A DNA stretch of 64,000 bases from Anthopleura xanthogrammica (taxonomy: Eukaryota > Cnidaria > Anthozoa > Actiniaria > Actiniidae): NCBI GenBank assembly GCA_964019055.1, contig OZ025216.1:6129840-6193839 (forward strand), written 5' to 3'. The position numbers and the translations under genes are program-made. The notes below the pieces were generated by a model. That model was not told where the DNA came from, searched no databases, and saw only the letters and a list, made by a program, of their open reading frames with translations. Positions within the stretch are counted from its first letter, which is position 1. Every line of letters starts with the position of its first letter. This document shows positions 14,601 to 24,504 of this stretch, piece after piece.

Positions 14601-15358
14601 TCTCAGAGCATTATCGTAAGCTATCCTAGGCCCCATGTCAAAATGAATGATAATATTTAACTTTAGAAGTCAACTGGTTAATTATAAACGATCGCGATAA
14701 AATTGTCTTTTATCCGAAGTGATAATGATACCCCCTTTTTCAACATTCTAGATCGGTCTCTGCCTGCAGATACGCCGTAATTCTCATAATATACTACAAA
14801 AAATAGTAAATAAAAATATTCTTCAGTGGTAGTCTGATTCAGTCGTAATGGCTAATGATCTGATCATTTCTACCACCGTGTTGCCGTCAAGTCAATGAAG
14901 TTGTGTTTTCTTTTTTATAGCAGCAGTATTCATATTATTCCATCTGATCAGACTAGCCTGAAATGTTGTTAAAAATTTCCTAAAATAGCCTAAAATTATA
15001 ATTAAGATACTTCAAGTTGGGGCTGAAACATCAAGATTTGATTGTTTAAATTTCTTTCGATAGGCAGGCACTCGAAAAACATTATAAATCCACGTACATA
15101 ACTCAGACTCTACTTCACGTTTCGACAATCTGAACTTGATAGTTCGATGTTATTGATTTCTCTACTCACTCTTTCAAAAAGATCAAAGTTCCCTCGAGTT
15201 TAACCTGATCTCTAAGTACCAGTCTGTCCATCAGTTTAGTGTTAGTCATATTTCTTACCATGTTTTTTGTTTTTTTTTCTTGCTTTTTTTCGTAGCTTTT
15301 CCCCTGTAGAGCTCAAGATCAAAACCCCCAGGAAGATCAAAATAAATAAAACCCTCAT
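1436..15358 (-). CDS. Secreted mosaic protein (about 1084 aa), nine exons; candidate nematocyst/extracellular structural protein
   Basis: I assembled this gene from splice signals. Exons on the minus strand: 15259-15358, 11775-11822, 10862-11602, 8780-9037, 8214-8501, 5831-6100, 5005-5274, 4645-4683, 1436-2676. Each has AG/GT borders, every intron is phase 1, and the total (3255 nt) is a multiple of three, which strongly supports the model. Protein order: signal peptide (1-19), Lys-rich stretch, Gly/Ala-rich block (50-297), beta-trefoil or AbfB-like segments (about 297-568), Pro/Thr linker with ten prolines in a row (569-658), a His/Tyr micro-exon (659-671), a minicollagen-like Cys cluster (685-703), a second Cys-rich patch, then a Lys/Glu coiled-coil region and an acidic C-terminus. 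The mix of secretion signal, polyproline and CxxxC-type cluster resembles nematocyst wall proteins; that role is inferred. Further small exons could have been missed in the long introns. Confidence 0.72.
4088..4266 (+). repeat. tRNA-derived SINE (plus strand)
   Basis: Contains an A-box-like TGGCGTAAGTC and a good B box GGTTCGACTCC at 4147-4157, followed by a non-tRNA body rich in TTCTCC and TTTTCTCCCTCC. This body resembles SINEs common in cnidarian genomes. It lies in the intron between exons 8 and 9 of the secreted-protein gene, in antisense orientation. Not a functional tRNA: the stems do not pair. Confidence 0.55.
4645..4683 (-). CDS. Exon 8: 39 nt His/Tyr-rich micro-exon
   Basis: Lies between a TTACAG acceptor and a GTAAGT donor, 13 codons and phase 1, giving a short I-H-Y-H-I-H-Y-H motif. 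It keeps the frame between exons 7 and 9. Supported only by splice signals and phase. Confidence 0.45.
5005..5274 (-). CDS. Exon 7: Pro/Thr-rich linker with polyproline
   Basis: 90 codons, TCTAG acceptor and GTAAAG donor. Nearly all Pro, Thr, Ala and Gln, with ten consecutive prolines preceded by a C-x6-C pair. It directly precedes the Cys-cluster exons, the same order in which polyproline flanks cysteine domains in minicollagens. Confidence 0.65.
5831..6100 (-). CDS. Exon 6: second beta-trefoil-like segment
   Basis: 90 codons between a GACAG acceptor and a GTAAGA donor. The strand pattern F-I-S-F-K-A-I...G-K-F-K-I-F-L-D-G-D echoes exons 4-5, suggesting a repeated fold. Two cysteines, one near each end. 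Confidence 0.6.
6168..6234. repeat. Small fold-back repeat
   Basis: GATTTTGAGCCGCCAGTACG is matched, inverted, by CGTATTGGCGACTCAAAATC about 25 bp later, giving a hairpin with roughly 20 bp arms and two or three mismatches. It lies in the intron between exons 5 and 6. Confidence 0.5.
6235..8213. other. Intron between exons 5 and 6, no gene recognised
   Basis: Non-coding on both strands as far as can be seen; AT-rich. A T-run occurs near 8020. Confidence 0.4.
8214..8501 (-). CDS. Exon 5: second part of the beta-trefoil-like region and Pro/Thr linker
   Basis: 96 codons, TTTTAG acceptor and GTAAGT donor, phase 1 at both ends. It carries the ATFYI and SFASFHDGWYL strands that pair with exon 4, then one Cys and a Thr/Pro-rich tail, as expected for a linker between extracellular domains. 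Confidence 0.6.
8780..9037 (-). CDS. Exon 4: AbfB-like/beta-trefoil segment
   Basis: 86 codons between an ACAG acceptor and a GTAAAT donor. The pattern S-F-E-S...P-G-S-Y-I...G-F-V-L, continuing in exon 5 with A-T-F-Y-I and a second S-F-A-S...W-Y-L, resembles the repeated strands of arabinofuranosidase B-type beta-trefoil domains. These usually bind sugars. The assignment is by pattern only. Confidence 0.6.
9498..9531. repeat. 34 bp near-perfect palindrome
   Basis: GGTCTACGAGTCAATAG followed by its reverse complement with one mismatch. It sits just beside the MITE at 9560-9748. Confidence 0.6.
9560..9748. mobile_element. Short MITE (TAAAAACCTACTAAT ends)
   Basis: The left end TAAAAACCTACTAAT and the right end ATTAGTAGGTTTTTT are inverted copies. 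The interior repeats GGTCTATCAC/GTGATAGACC inverted. About 190 bp in the intron between exons 3 and 4. Confidence 0.55.
10200..10300 (-). repeat. tRNA-derived SINE fragment (minus strand)
   Basis: On the minus strand an A box TAGCATAGTGG (10289-10279) is followed 51 nt later by a perfect B box GTTCGATTCC (10238-10229). The acceptor ends do not pair well and no CCA-proximal stem forms, so this reads as a SINE head or tRNA pseudogene rather than a tRNA gene. Confidence 0.5.
10862..11602 (-). CDS. Exon 3: Gly/Ala-rich silk-like block
   Basis: This exon is 741 nt (247 codons). It begins after an acceptor ending ATCAG and ends at a GTAAG donor. The first half has repeated A-G-A-K/E-A-G-A units, then a short helical Ile/Leu/Ala stretch. 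The second half is almost pure Gly with Ala, Thr, Glu and Ser (GGGA, GGGT and GGAG runs). Such composition is typical of extracellular structural proteins. The antisense strand reads as long Pro-rich open frames that are shadows. Confidence 0.7.
12510..12762. mobile_element. Fold-back element with about 110 bp arms
   Basis: The left arm (AGATTAGTAAGTCTGGCAAA onward) is repeated inverted on the right (…GCCAGACTTACTAATCTT), and the centre carries AAGAATGTATGGTTACA and its exact complement. The arms meet at about 12620. No ORF. It lies in the long intron between exons 1 and 2 of the secreted-protein gene. Confidence 0.65.
12763..15258. other. Long intron between exons 1 and 2
   Basis: No coding region recognised. 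Repeated CTAAGCGGAC-type words near 14045-14150 and 14255 suggest remnants of a DNA-transposon MITE, without clear ends. Confidence 0.4.
15259..15358 (-). CDS. Exon 1 of the secreted mosaic gene: signal peptide
   Basis: The ATG lies at 15358-15356. The first residues (MRVLFILIFLGVLILSSTG) form a classic hydrophobic secretion signal, followed by a strongly basic stretch (KLRKKARKKNKK). The donor GTAAG follows at 15258. The exon ends one base into a codon, matching the phase of all downstream exons. No ORF longer than 60 codons exists here, so the exon is easily missed. Confidence 0.65.
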
Positions 15359-16032
15359 CCGTCTAGCTCCCGCGAAACATGAACAAACGTGGAATGTATG
15401 GCTATAAAATAGTCTAATCAATGAATATTTTGACTAGTGATCAGAATTTTATTTAAGAAGCGAACACTTAAATAAATACGCCACCTGCTAAAGGGGAGGA
15501 TAATGATGTCATATTGGATTCTAAGGGCTTTTCTTCCATATTGAGTCTCCAAAGAACTTCATGACAATAAAAATACCATGTTTTTATGATCAATGGTTTT
15601 CACTTTCCCCTGCGGTTGCCGGCTCGAATAATATTCACGTTGTATTAGGAGAAATAGGACAATTATAGGAAAATGCTTTCCCCATGGCTGTCAGATAAGA
15701 AAAACCGTCAGATAAGAAAAACCCTGAGTGTTATCACTTTGTTTATTGTGACAAACCGAAGTGTTTCTGGTAGTCGTAAATGTAAAACGCGATCCTCGTA
15801 GACTAGACGAGGTATGTCAGGACACATCCATGCAACATTGCATTTTATCGATTATCCACACATAATCTTAGAAGGGAATTAAACGAAATGCCAGAGGTTA
15901 AACATCCTGTAGTATTAAGTGGGACTGATTGAGCCTGATTGAGCAGAGTTCTCATGCGGGTGGAGTAGTTGTTTCTTTAGTGATATAGATTAAAGCAACG
16001 ATTCAATCAAGATTGATATTAGTTGCATATTT

Positions 16033-16038
16033 TTTTCA

Positions 16039-16112
<74 letters not shown>
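16033..16112. repeat. (TTTC)n microsatellite
   Basis: About twenty uninterrupted copies of TTTC. Confidence 0.9.
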
Positions 16113-16639
16113 CTTAACGGGGGTGGGCAAAAAATCGGTCTCAACCTTCAGTAGTACAGCATTTTAAGAAATTTATGTTTCCCGGTCAGGGGCGTGTAGC
16201 CACCAGTCCGCTTGGTCCGGTTTTCTATTACCGTTAGCCAATCATTTTCTTCCTCGTAACTCGGAATAAAGATATTTATTACACAAATAAAAACCCCGGA
16301 ACACTTTAATTCTAAACCGGACCACTATCAAAATCATGGTTGCTACAGACCTGTGTGGTTTTAAAAGCGTGTTTCAAAAACTCATGAATAATTCATACGC
16401 CTTTGATCCAATAGACCCCGTTCACGTGACTTCTAAGCAGCTCAATTTGAAGGTCAGTACAAAAGAATTCTAATCTCCTGCGAAGTTGAACCTATTGTTT
16501 TGTCCTCCAAATTGAGCTGCATTCCGACGTACTGCAAAGAGGTCTATATTGGAGCGAATATTCATATTCTCCTCTTGGGTCAGCGGTCAGCGTCCATTCC
16601 ATTTCATTTCAAAGCTCCGTGTTTCTTGATTGAATTTCT

Positions 16640-16975
16640 ATGTTAAACTTTGTGATAACTCCACTAAATCTCTTTGCATGTTTGTTCTACGTTAGTTTAA
16701 TCATAATGGGCGATTCTATGTTAAAAACAGCAGATGTCGAGGATATTTTTCACCGTAAACTTGGTCCTCTCATGAAAAAAATCGAAAATGTGCTTTCAAC
16801 GATATCTTTCCTGAGTGAGAAATATGGAGAAACAAAAATGTGACAGCCTTGGAGGCTAATAACAAAGAACTTTCTGCTTCGAATGATTTTCTTCGCTCCC
16901 AAATTAATAGGGACAGCCGTGTTTCAACTCAAGATTACTGCCGATTATCTAGAACAATATGGACGCAGAGGTAGC
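16640..16975 (+). pseudogene. LINE ORF1-like fragment
   Basis: The reading frame gives an acidic/basic helical peptide (DIFHRKLGPLMKKIENVLST...FLSEKYGE), then after a frame change a LEQYGRR word, the usual order in the coiled-coil ORF1 of CR1/L1-type LINEs. The frame is broken near 16841 and the sequence stops abruptly at about 16975, where unrelated sequence begins. A 5' or 3' truncated relic. Confidence 0.45.
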
Positions 16976-17369
16976 ATATCTTCGGTGTTGACGGATATAG
17001 CAGAGCTTTCCATGACTGGTTGTACGGCAGCGCCATGCAGCAGTTTTTCTGTGTACATTGTTTTTGCCTTGTCGAGGAGGCTTTTTCTCTCTAGTCTGAG
17101 CATGTACCATATTCCAAATGGGATATTCTCAAGGGATTGATAACGATAATAATTTTTAATACAACCCTCAACAGGACAGTTAAATAGTTTCGGGGACTCC
17201 TCCTCCTCATTATCATGAATATCGTCATCGTCATCATCATCTTCTTCTCTGCCGACTGCCTTGATGGTATCTTTCGCTGGCGCTGACCCACGTCTTGATA
17301 ATGAGATGTCTACGAAATCACCGTCCGGGAAACCGGAACTGAAAGGAGTAATGCATAACCTGCCAGACA
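16957..17369 (-). pseudogene. C2H2 zinc-finger-like exon fragment
   Basis: Begins after a plausible TTTTTAG acceptor at 17370. It encodes an acidic run (EEDDDDDDDIHDNEEEE), then F-N-C-P-x2-G-C-x3-Y-x-R-x2-S-L, then a LERKSLLDKAK helix. The second half of the finger lacks the expected His pair (an N-I-P-F-G-I-W stands there), so the finger is probably dead. It abuts the LINE fragment, indicating rearranged repeat debris. Confidence 0.4.
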
Positions 17370-18357
17370 CTAAAAATAGAAATAATGTGTTAAAATTCAT
17401 CAATTGTTTTTTATCTATTTTTGTAAAGACGTACTAAAGCGGAATATTTATCATATTACCATTCAATTTAGACCATGGTACGATATTCCCTTCGCCATTG
17501 TTGTATGCTTTCCACACGCTAATCCCTTTGTCAGTGAAGACGAAATTGTTTAGACTGCTTATATCGACAATTTATATGGGCTTTTAAAATTTCTCCGGCA
17601 TCTACCACTGCCACTCAAACACCACGCACCCCTTCATTAGATAAAATGGCATCTCTTAGTGGTGCCGCATTCTTTGATTGTGGCAGCCTTGCGAGCGCAT
17701 GCCCCCTTACCACCCTGGGGGTCACTGAAATCAACGCGGTCAACCTCTAATCCTGTGGGTTCCTCCATAAGTCGACAAGCTGCCAACATGTTGCCGCTTT
17801 GGTAGCTGTAACCGAACGGTTGCCACCTTGCCCCGACGTGCCTTACAGCCTTCCCTCAAAGTATAAATCGAAATTCATTATCATTAAATCCCATAAGCAA
17901 CCCACCCGACCTGAAACAATCTTAAACTTAGACTAAATACGAAACTCACTCGCAGCTCAAGCGAACCCAACTTAACTTAAAGATTTATATGAATTTTACT
18001 TAATAATTACTTAAATGAAGTGTAACTTAATTCGATTGTTTTTTTGTTTTTTTTTACCTTTTTTTTTTTCCTTCCTAGCAATCTATCAAAAAAATTGTTC
18101 CTTGCGTTTGTGTCCAGCTAGTGTGGTTATTTCTTTTGCTTTTCGATTCTGTCAAGATCCAGCACTTACTTCTTCGAGTTGTTTGGTTACGGTTCTTTGT
18201 TCGGCTAACTGACAATTCCTTTGAATACTTGAATTTTCTTTTCTTTGCAATTCTTTCTTCCTTTTTTGTTTAACGTTCTGTTTCAGTCTTTCAGCCCTGT
18301 AACTCTTCTTTTCTTTGATTGTTGACCTTGATTTCACGTTCGACGATACTACTACGG

Positions 18358-18441
18358 AACTCTGTGCGACTTGATTCCTCAAGTAACTTAGTTCGTCTTG
18401 CTTCTGTGGTTGCCGGCCAACTACTGACACTTGTTTCGCAA
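18358..18441. repeat. Inverted repeat, left arm
   Basis: About 84 bp (GGAACTCTGTGCGACTTGAT...ACACTTGTTTCGCA) reappears in inverse orientation at about 19088-19173 with few mismatches. The pair brackets a gag-like ORF. Read outward, both arms give the same SVVGRQPQKQDELSYLRNQ peptide. Confidence 0.75.
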
Positions 18442-18599
18442 GGGCGTATTTGAACATTCGCAGGCACAATAGATACTAATGAACTGCCTATAGACATTGG
18501 CTGCCTATGAAAAATGATTATGTAATACCTAGGATATTGAGATTAAGTTATTCCGTGACACCTCACCCTTTTAGATATTATTTTAAAATTACTAGATAA

Positions 18600-19082
18600 T
18601 TAATGAAATATATCCTGATATTTTCTAAAGGAATAACTTCCTCCTGGATTGAATGACAATGAATAAACTGGTATTTGTCTTATTTGAGCTTCAACATCAA
18701 GCCTCTTCATTTCCAACTGTAAAGAAAGTATTCTTAACTGTCTCTCTTCTTCCTCTTTTCTCGCCTCTCTCTCATGCTGACGAGCCTCCCTTTCCTCCCT
18801 TATCACATCTATTTCCTCCTGTCTCATTCGTCTTCGCAGTCTAAGAAACTTATACTGCTCCCCGAAATTCCCGGAAACTACATCTTCCAACCCTAAACCT
18901 TCCGAACCTCCAACAGCCCCTTCCTCATCTTCCGACCCTAGAGTAGTCATTTCCTTATCAAATATTCGTAACCTACTACCTAGATTCCATTTCCCATCCT
19001 CATCACTAAAAAGTATACCCCTACTAACACATTCCTCCCTTAATTCTTCTAAACTAAAATCTCCATACATACGCGTGCTCAT
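18600..19082 (-). CDS. Gag-like ORF of a retroelement (fragment)
   Basis: ATG at 19082-19080. The start resembles a small SAP-like helix pair (SLEELREECVSRGI). A Gly/Glu-rich stretch and a long charged coiled coil follow (RRRMRQEEIDVIREEREARQ, LQLEMKRLDVEAQ). This order is seen in gag-type proteins of animal Gypsy elements. No zinc knuckle, protease or polymerase follows in the window, so it is at best a fragment. Could also be a host coiled-coil gene. Confidence 0.35.
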   Translation of the reverse strand: MSTRMYGDFSLEELREECVSRGILFSDEDGKWNLGSRLRIFDKEMTTLGSEDEEGAVGGSEGLGLEDVVSGNFGEQYKFLRLRRRMRQEEIDVIREEREARQHEREARKEEEERQLRILSLQLEMKRLDVEAQIRQIPVYSLSFNPGGSYSFRKYQDIFH

Positions 19083-19087
19083 TCCTT

Positions 19088-19173
19088 TGAGTCTGCGAAA
19101 CAAGTGTCAGTAGTTGGCCGGCAACCACAGAAGCAAGACGAACTAAGTTACTTGAGGAATCAACTCGCACAGA
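19088..19173. repeat. Inverted repeat, right arm
   Basis: Partner of 18358-18441. The duplicated segment looks like a piece of coding sequence copied in opposite directions rather than transposon ends. Confidence 0.75.
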
Positions 19174-19723
19174 GTTCCAGTAGCAGCCAGCGTTGTCTTG
19201 GCGAAATGCGGCGGATGTTTGGATTTTCTTTCTTAAGCTCTCTAAGGGTGTACTGCATGATCGATATAACCACGTTAGTGTCTTGGCTACACGTACAGTT
19301 CTCTACAATATGGACAAATACTTGATGCTGCAGTTTACCAACTGCCAGCTGCCTTACAACAACACTGAGGTGCCAGGAAATGCCCCTCTTTCCAAACCAG
19401 TCAGTCTGGGTTTCTCTGTATTTTTGGGGCAAACATTTCATTGCAGTAATAGTGTTGGGGCAGTACGACCCCGGCTTTTGACGGGCAAGGGACGGGCAGG
19501 TTGTTTGTGGGTTGTAATGGCCACTCTATGACGTAATAGATTCGTTAATTATTCATAAATGTACTATTGTTGGACAAGTTTGAGCAAGGCTTTCACTGAA
19601 CACTAATTAAGTCGCAAAAAATACATCTTTCGAAAACGGAGGTAGCACGAATTAGAATATTTTTTTTAATAATAAGTTTGCAATATTCCAATCTAGCGGT
19701 CAGACTAATTAATAAAGATCATT

Positions 19724-20392
19724 ATGGAATTAAGAAGTGGTCGTGTCCTCAGTTTTGAAAGCCAAGAGTCCACGATCCAAAATACTGTTCTAGAAGATAT
19801 TGAAATGATACAAGAACTGAAAACCTTATTTGGATTGTTGTTTTATCATATGGGTGAACGATTAGGCATCGAGGTAAATCTGTGCGAATTCCGAATAATC
19901 CATGGAAGAAGACCGAACTTGATTGAATTGCATTCCTTAAGAGCGAACAAAGAATCCTTGCACACCATATTTAACAAAGTATGGAATCGTATGCAAGTAG
20001 AACTCCCTTCTGAGAAAGTACTTCACTTAATTCCCCACGTTTTACTTCAAGAGTATACCATACAGCCAGAACATCCTCTGTATTCTGAGCCCCATACGTT
20101 ACTGACCAAGTACATTCGAGATCTTTATGAGAATCACAGCCGTGAGAGAATGATTGAGTTCATGTGTGAAGAACACAGGATTAATGAACAAGTCTCGGTA
20201 GTACGCAACAGAAAGTTGTATATGAATCAGATTGCCTCAAGTTTAATGGGGCAGGTGTGTTTCCTACCTCATGGTACCTTCACCAAAATAATACCCTGGG
20301 AAAAGATGTTGAAGTCTGCAAGAAATGGGTGTTGTTTCTTCTCTGAGAAAAATGGTGGCTGTACAGTAGTGAAACTACCTACTTTACTATGA
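19724..20392 (+). CDS. Unknown protein, 222 aa
   Basis: A single open frame from ATG at 19724 to TGA at 20392, followed by an AATAAAAT-type polyadenylation signal near 20582. The protein is mostly helical and hydrophilic with no signal peptide or membrane segment, and I do not recognise its family. The N-terminal MELRSGRV is common at the start of retroelement and host ORFs that bind chromatin, but that is weak evidence. An unknown gene or transposon passenger are both possible. Confidence 0.4.
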   Translation: MELRSGRVLSFESQESTIQNTVLEDIEMIQELKTLFGLLFYHMGERLGIEVNLCEFRIIHGRRPNLIELHSLRANKESLHTIFNKVWNRMQVELPSEKVLHLIPHVLLQEYTIQPEHPLYSEPHTLLTKYIRDLYENHSRERMIEFMCEEHRINEQVSVVRNRKLYMNQIASSLMGQVCFLPHGTFTKIIPWEKMLKSARNGCCFFSEKNGGCTVVKLPTLL

Positions 20393-20816
20393 TTCCTACC
20401 TACGAGTACAAGATCCTTGAAACAGGACAAAAGGTTACCAGTCGCGAAGCTAATACACTTAAAGCTCTGTTACTTCACAAGAGATGCACTGAGAAACACT
20501 CATGGTTGTAATACTTTACGAGAAATATTTTGTGTAGTTTTTTGTTTGTTTGTCGTATGCCAATATTTATCCTTTTTTTTTCAATAAAATCCATTTAATC
20601 TATCTTGTCCTTACAAATAACTGTCGTCGAGACCCGACTATTGTCTGCAAACAATACAATTAATGACTCATAAACGACAAACTATGACAACTGCAGGTTA
20701 CAGCTAATTGTTCAAATACAAATACGTTTGAAGTGTAAAACCTTTATTCATCATTTAACGTCAGTAATTACAATATTAAATATTATCAACCATTTTTATT
20801 ATTCTAAGGCTATGAA

Positions 20817-21446
20817 CTAGTGCTCATACTTATAAGGGGAACGGTTCATCTTTACTCGTATTGATCGACGCACACTTTTTCCAGGCTTTTTATTCGGATT
20901 GCCTTCTAAATAGTTTTTCAGTTCAAGACGCGGACGTCTTCGACGTTTGGGAAGTGAATCAGGTGGGGTCAATAGCGAAGAAGGTGGTTGTATCAAAGGA
21001 GAAGGTGCCATGAGAGATGATGTAGGAGTTTGTGCCATTTGTGGTTCCGTGGAGAGTAACAAAGGAGAGGCTGTGATAGATGTTGATGCGGAAGAAAGTT
21101 AGATGGTTCAGCAGGTAGTGGTGAACTCCGTGCGGGCTCGATAGATAATTGGTCTGCAAGTGGTGACTGAAATTTTGCAACTGGGCTGGAATGGATGTTG
21201 GGCTAGCCAATCCCGCAAGACTGGGATTCATTTTCTTCTTGTAACTCAAATAATTGTTTTGCATTTGAATGTACTGCTTACTTTTTTACTTTTGTCCATA
21301 TTAGGATCCTTGAAAAGGTTATTCATTTGGTCTTTTAAGTTTTGCATCCTAGAAATCTCTGGGGACAGTACATGATTTTGTCGTTCAATGGAGCAATTCC
21401 TCAGGTACATTTTTCTCTTCCTCTTTCTCCTCTCCAGGGAAGACAT
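20817..21446 (-). pseudogene. Doubtful basic/Pro-Ser-rich ORF set
   Basis: Three open stretches on the minus strand (21446-21246, 21264-20959, 21062-20817) could be parts of one gene, with a GTAAGC donor near 21285. They encode a basic start (ERRKRKRK), a Ser/Pro-rich middle and a basic end (KRRRRPR...KKPGKSVRRS). I could not join them without a stop. Unrecognised; may be a decayed gene. Confidence 0.25.
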
Positions 21447-21726
21447 TGGTTCTCAATCTACAATTGTCTTGGGTGGTGGTCTTCAAGTCAATAAATTATA
21501 CCATGCCCAAAATAGGAACGCGCGTCCTAAAACGCTTAGTACAGCGTAAGAACGTACGAATTGAGTCTTGAAATTTCCGATTATCTCCAATACAAAGCCT
21601 AAAAAAATGCCCAACTAACACAAAATTTCAAGATAAAAGATGCCAAATATCAATACAGAAGTTGATTGATATTGTACAAAGTAATATAACTATATACCAG
21701 CTGTGTATTCCGACCATACTTATACT

Positions 21727-22010
21727 AGAGTGAGCTATGTAACGTACTAACGTATATTCCTATACCACATATATATACACACTAGGATGAGCTATGCATG
21801 TATGCCGTACGTACGAACGTACTAACGTACTAACGTATATCCCTATACTATATATATATACACACGAGGATGAGCTATGTATGCCGTACGTACGAACGTA
21901 CTAACGTACTAACGTATATCCCTTTACTATATATATATACACACTAGGATGAGCTATGTATGCCGTACGTACGAACGTACTAACGTACTAACGTATATCC
22001 ACATATATTA
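21727..22010 (+). repeat. Left subterminal tandem repeat (about 80 bp unit)
   Basis: Units start at about 21784, 21867 and 21946, with a partial one at 21729. Each has AGGATGAGCTATG, GCCGTACGTACGAACGTAC, CTAACGTA and a TATATATATACACAC tail. Confidence 0.85.
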
Positions 22011-23215
22011 AAGAGATGATCCGGATGTGTTTTTCAATGTATCAATAGCATCAAAGTAAAGGATTAAAGATAAATAAAGCAGTTTGAACTGCCTTCTCTA
22101 CAGCCAGGACGACTTCAGTAAGGTGGAATTTTACGTTTAAAATAATGTAACTGAATCGATTTTTAAGTTCTGCTCAATTCAAAATGATTATGTCTTTTGA
22201 GGTTAAGCAAAACTTAAAAAAAAAAACCACTTCATTCTTAATAATATTTGAACTTTCTGAGAGTCTGCCAGAAAAAATAATTTTCCGACCATTTGATAGT
22301 TGTCGGTGTCAAATATTTTCATTTTTTTCACAATAACACCTGGTTGGGCTATCTGTGGTAATATTACTTGACGCAGGCGCAAACTTGGTGTTTGAGCCGG
22401 CATTTTCCTCTGTCCTCAATTCATAGTTTACAACTAAATCTGCAACGCGTACGCTCTTGGATCATACAGATTTTTTTCCAAAACTTCGTGGGATTTACCA
22501 ATAGCCTTACATTCATATATGTACATTCATACCATGTGGATAGCTTGAGATGGCTTCAAAAAGGAAAAAATCTCGTTTCTCATTCACGCCTGAAGCGATT
22601 GAAGCGCGAATCACAAAAAGGACATGTATGCTGAAGGAAGTGAATGAAATTCTCAATAGACTGAAGGACATAGACACGAACCTGATAATGGGAAACAAAA
22701 TAGAAATCAGCGAAAAGGATTTCAATTTTGTGTGCAAAAATTGGTTTCGAAGATGTCATGAAGATCAAAATAGCTCTAGATCATGTTCCAAGCTGCTACA
22801 ACATGACACCAGTGGGTTCAAACGTTTGTATACGTATATCTTTAATTTCTCAAATGTTGGAATCCATTGGAATTCGCTTACCAGTTTCTGAGCTTCAACA
22901 TTAGATATCATATCTTGAATGGTATTGTCCAACATTCCTCAGAAATAAGTTTGGTGTACTGCCAATTAAAGTTTTTGATTTGTCCAAGACAAATCATAAC
23001 ACATTTTTAGCACCTCCAGTGACGTCATGTCTTTCATGTGGCAAAAATCTTCAGATGCACAATCCTCCTTCTAAGGCTATTGTGTTTGGTATTAATGGTC
23101 CTTTGCCATCAACAAAAGTCACCTTGGAATGCTGTGATTGCCAAGTAAGATATGGGATCTCCAAGTATGCAGATGCCAAAGGTCAGCATTATTATCCCAA
23201 AACGGCCAGTGTAAT

Positions 23216-23564
23216 AGAGTACCGAAGTGATGACGTCATAAAAATGATTTTTGACCGTATTATAATTTGGATCTTCGATTTCGTTAGAACATCAAGAAAG
23301 ATGTTAACACGCCAAATTTTATATATGGGAATTAGTTAAATAACTGTATTTTCGGCTTGGTTCCTAACGTTAGGAACCAAGCCGAAAATACAATGATTTG
23401 TATGGGGAAATTATATATTCAAAACGCCATATCTCCGTTGCTTTTTAACTAATTCCCATAAAAGTTGGCGTGTTAACATCTTTCTTGATGCTCTATCGAA
23501 ATTGAAGATCGAAAATGGTCAAAAGCAAAATAATTATTTTCGTGACGTCACACTTCGGTACTCT
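23216..23564. mobile_element. MITE inserted in a pseudogene exon, with perfect 48 bp palindrome
   Basis: Ends AGAGTACCGAAGTG...GACGTCA and TGACGTCACACTTCGGTACTCT are inverted. A second inner pair (GCCAACTTTTAT...GGGAATTAGTTAAA) surrounds a perfect 48 bp palindrome at 23345-23392. The coding frame continues on both sides (…KTASVIE and IEVSNATY…), showing where it entered. Confidence 0.7.
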
Positions 23565-24368
23565 ATTGAAGTAAGTAATGCTACTTACATCGAAGAAAGT
23601 TTGTACAAGTGGATTCCATCTCTTGGGTAAGTAATATGACAATACACAAAACAAGGATTATGTGATAATTTATCATTATTCATTGTACAATTTGGAAAGT
23701 ATGGGTGTGCTGATTTATTTATTTAATCATTTATTTATTGATTTACTTAAATACACATTTACAAAAATCAAAAGATAAACTTACAAATTATGACAAAAAT
23801 AAATCACTGAAAAAGAAAAATGATACATACATGTATATACACTGTGCAACACTCAGGTTTACGGCCTAACCAATAGCACATGTGTCCCATTCAAAGGTCA
23901 GCCTAAAAATCCAGCTGTATTTTGAATGTTTTTATTTTTATTTTGTGACATTACTGAAATAAAGGGCTTAAAGTACTATTCTGAACACTAGCACAATCTA
24001 AACCTCAGAATAAAATATGAACCTAATATTAATGAAGAACCTAAATCAGCCTGTTTTCCCACCAAGCACCCAAATATATGTAGCTTCTTATTTGTGATTG
24101 TTTTTGGTACTTTATGCAATTTTTAACAAACACTTGAAATATAAAAAACTTGAACAACTGGATTACTGTAATTGTTGGATATAAGATTTTTTTTCTTCCA
24201 TTTTAGGAATCATTGCTGGGTATCATTCAGTGGATTCTCTGAAGCTTATAATGAAGTGTTCTTTGAGGAGATAGGAATTCGAAAAGTTCAATCTGTGCTG
24301 AAAGGTTAGAAAATACCACTCTCATAAGCACAGTCTTCTCTAAATTTCCTCTTCTGAAATATATATAT

Positions 24369-24504
24369 TTATCCCACACCATAGGAAATACAGCCAATCA
24401 GAAAGCAGAAAAGCCAGTTTATTTTCGTCGGTATTTCACTCTTCCTTTCCATCATGCAATGTGCGTTGAATCTATGCATTTGTATTTTCTATTGTGTGGG
24501 ATAA
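24369..24504. mobile_element. Short MITE (TTATCCCACAC ends)
   Basis: TTATCCCACACCATAGGAAATAC at the left matches the inverted right end with two mismatches. 136 bp, within an intron of the pseudogene. Confidence 0.6.
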
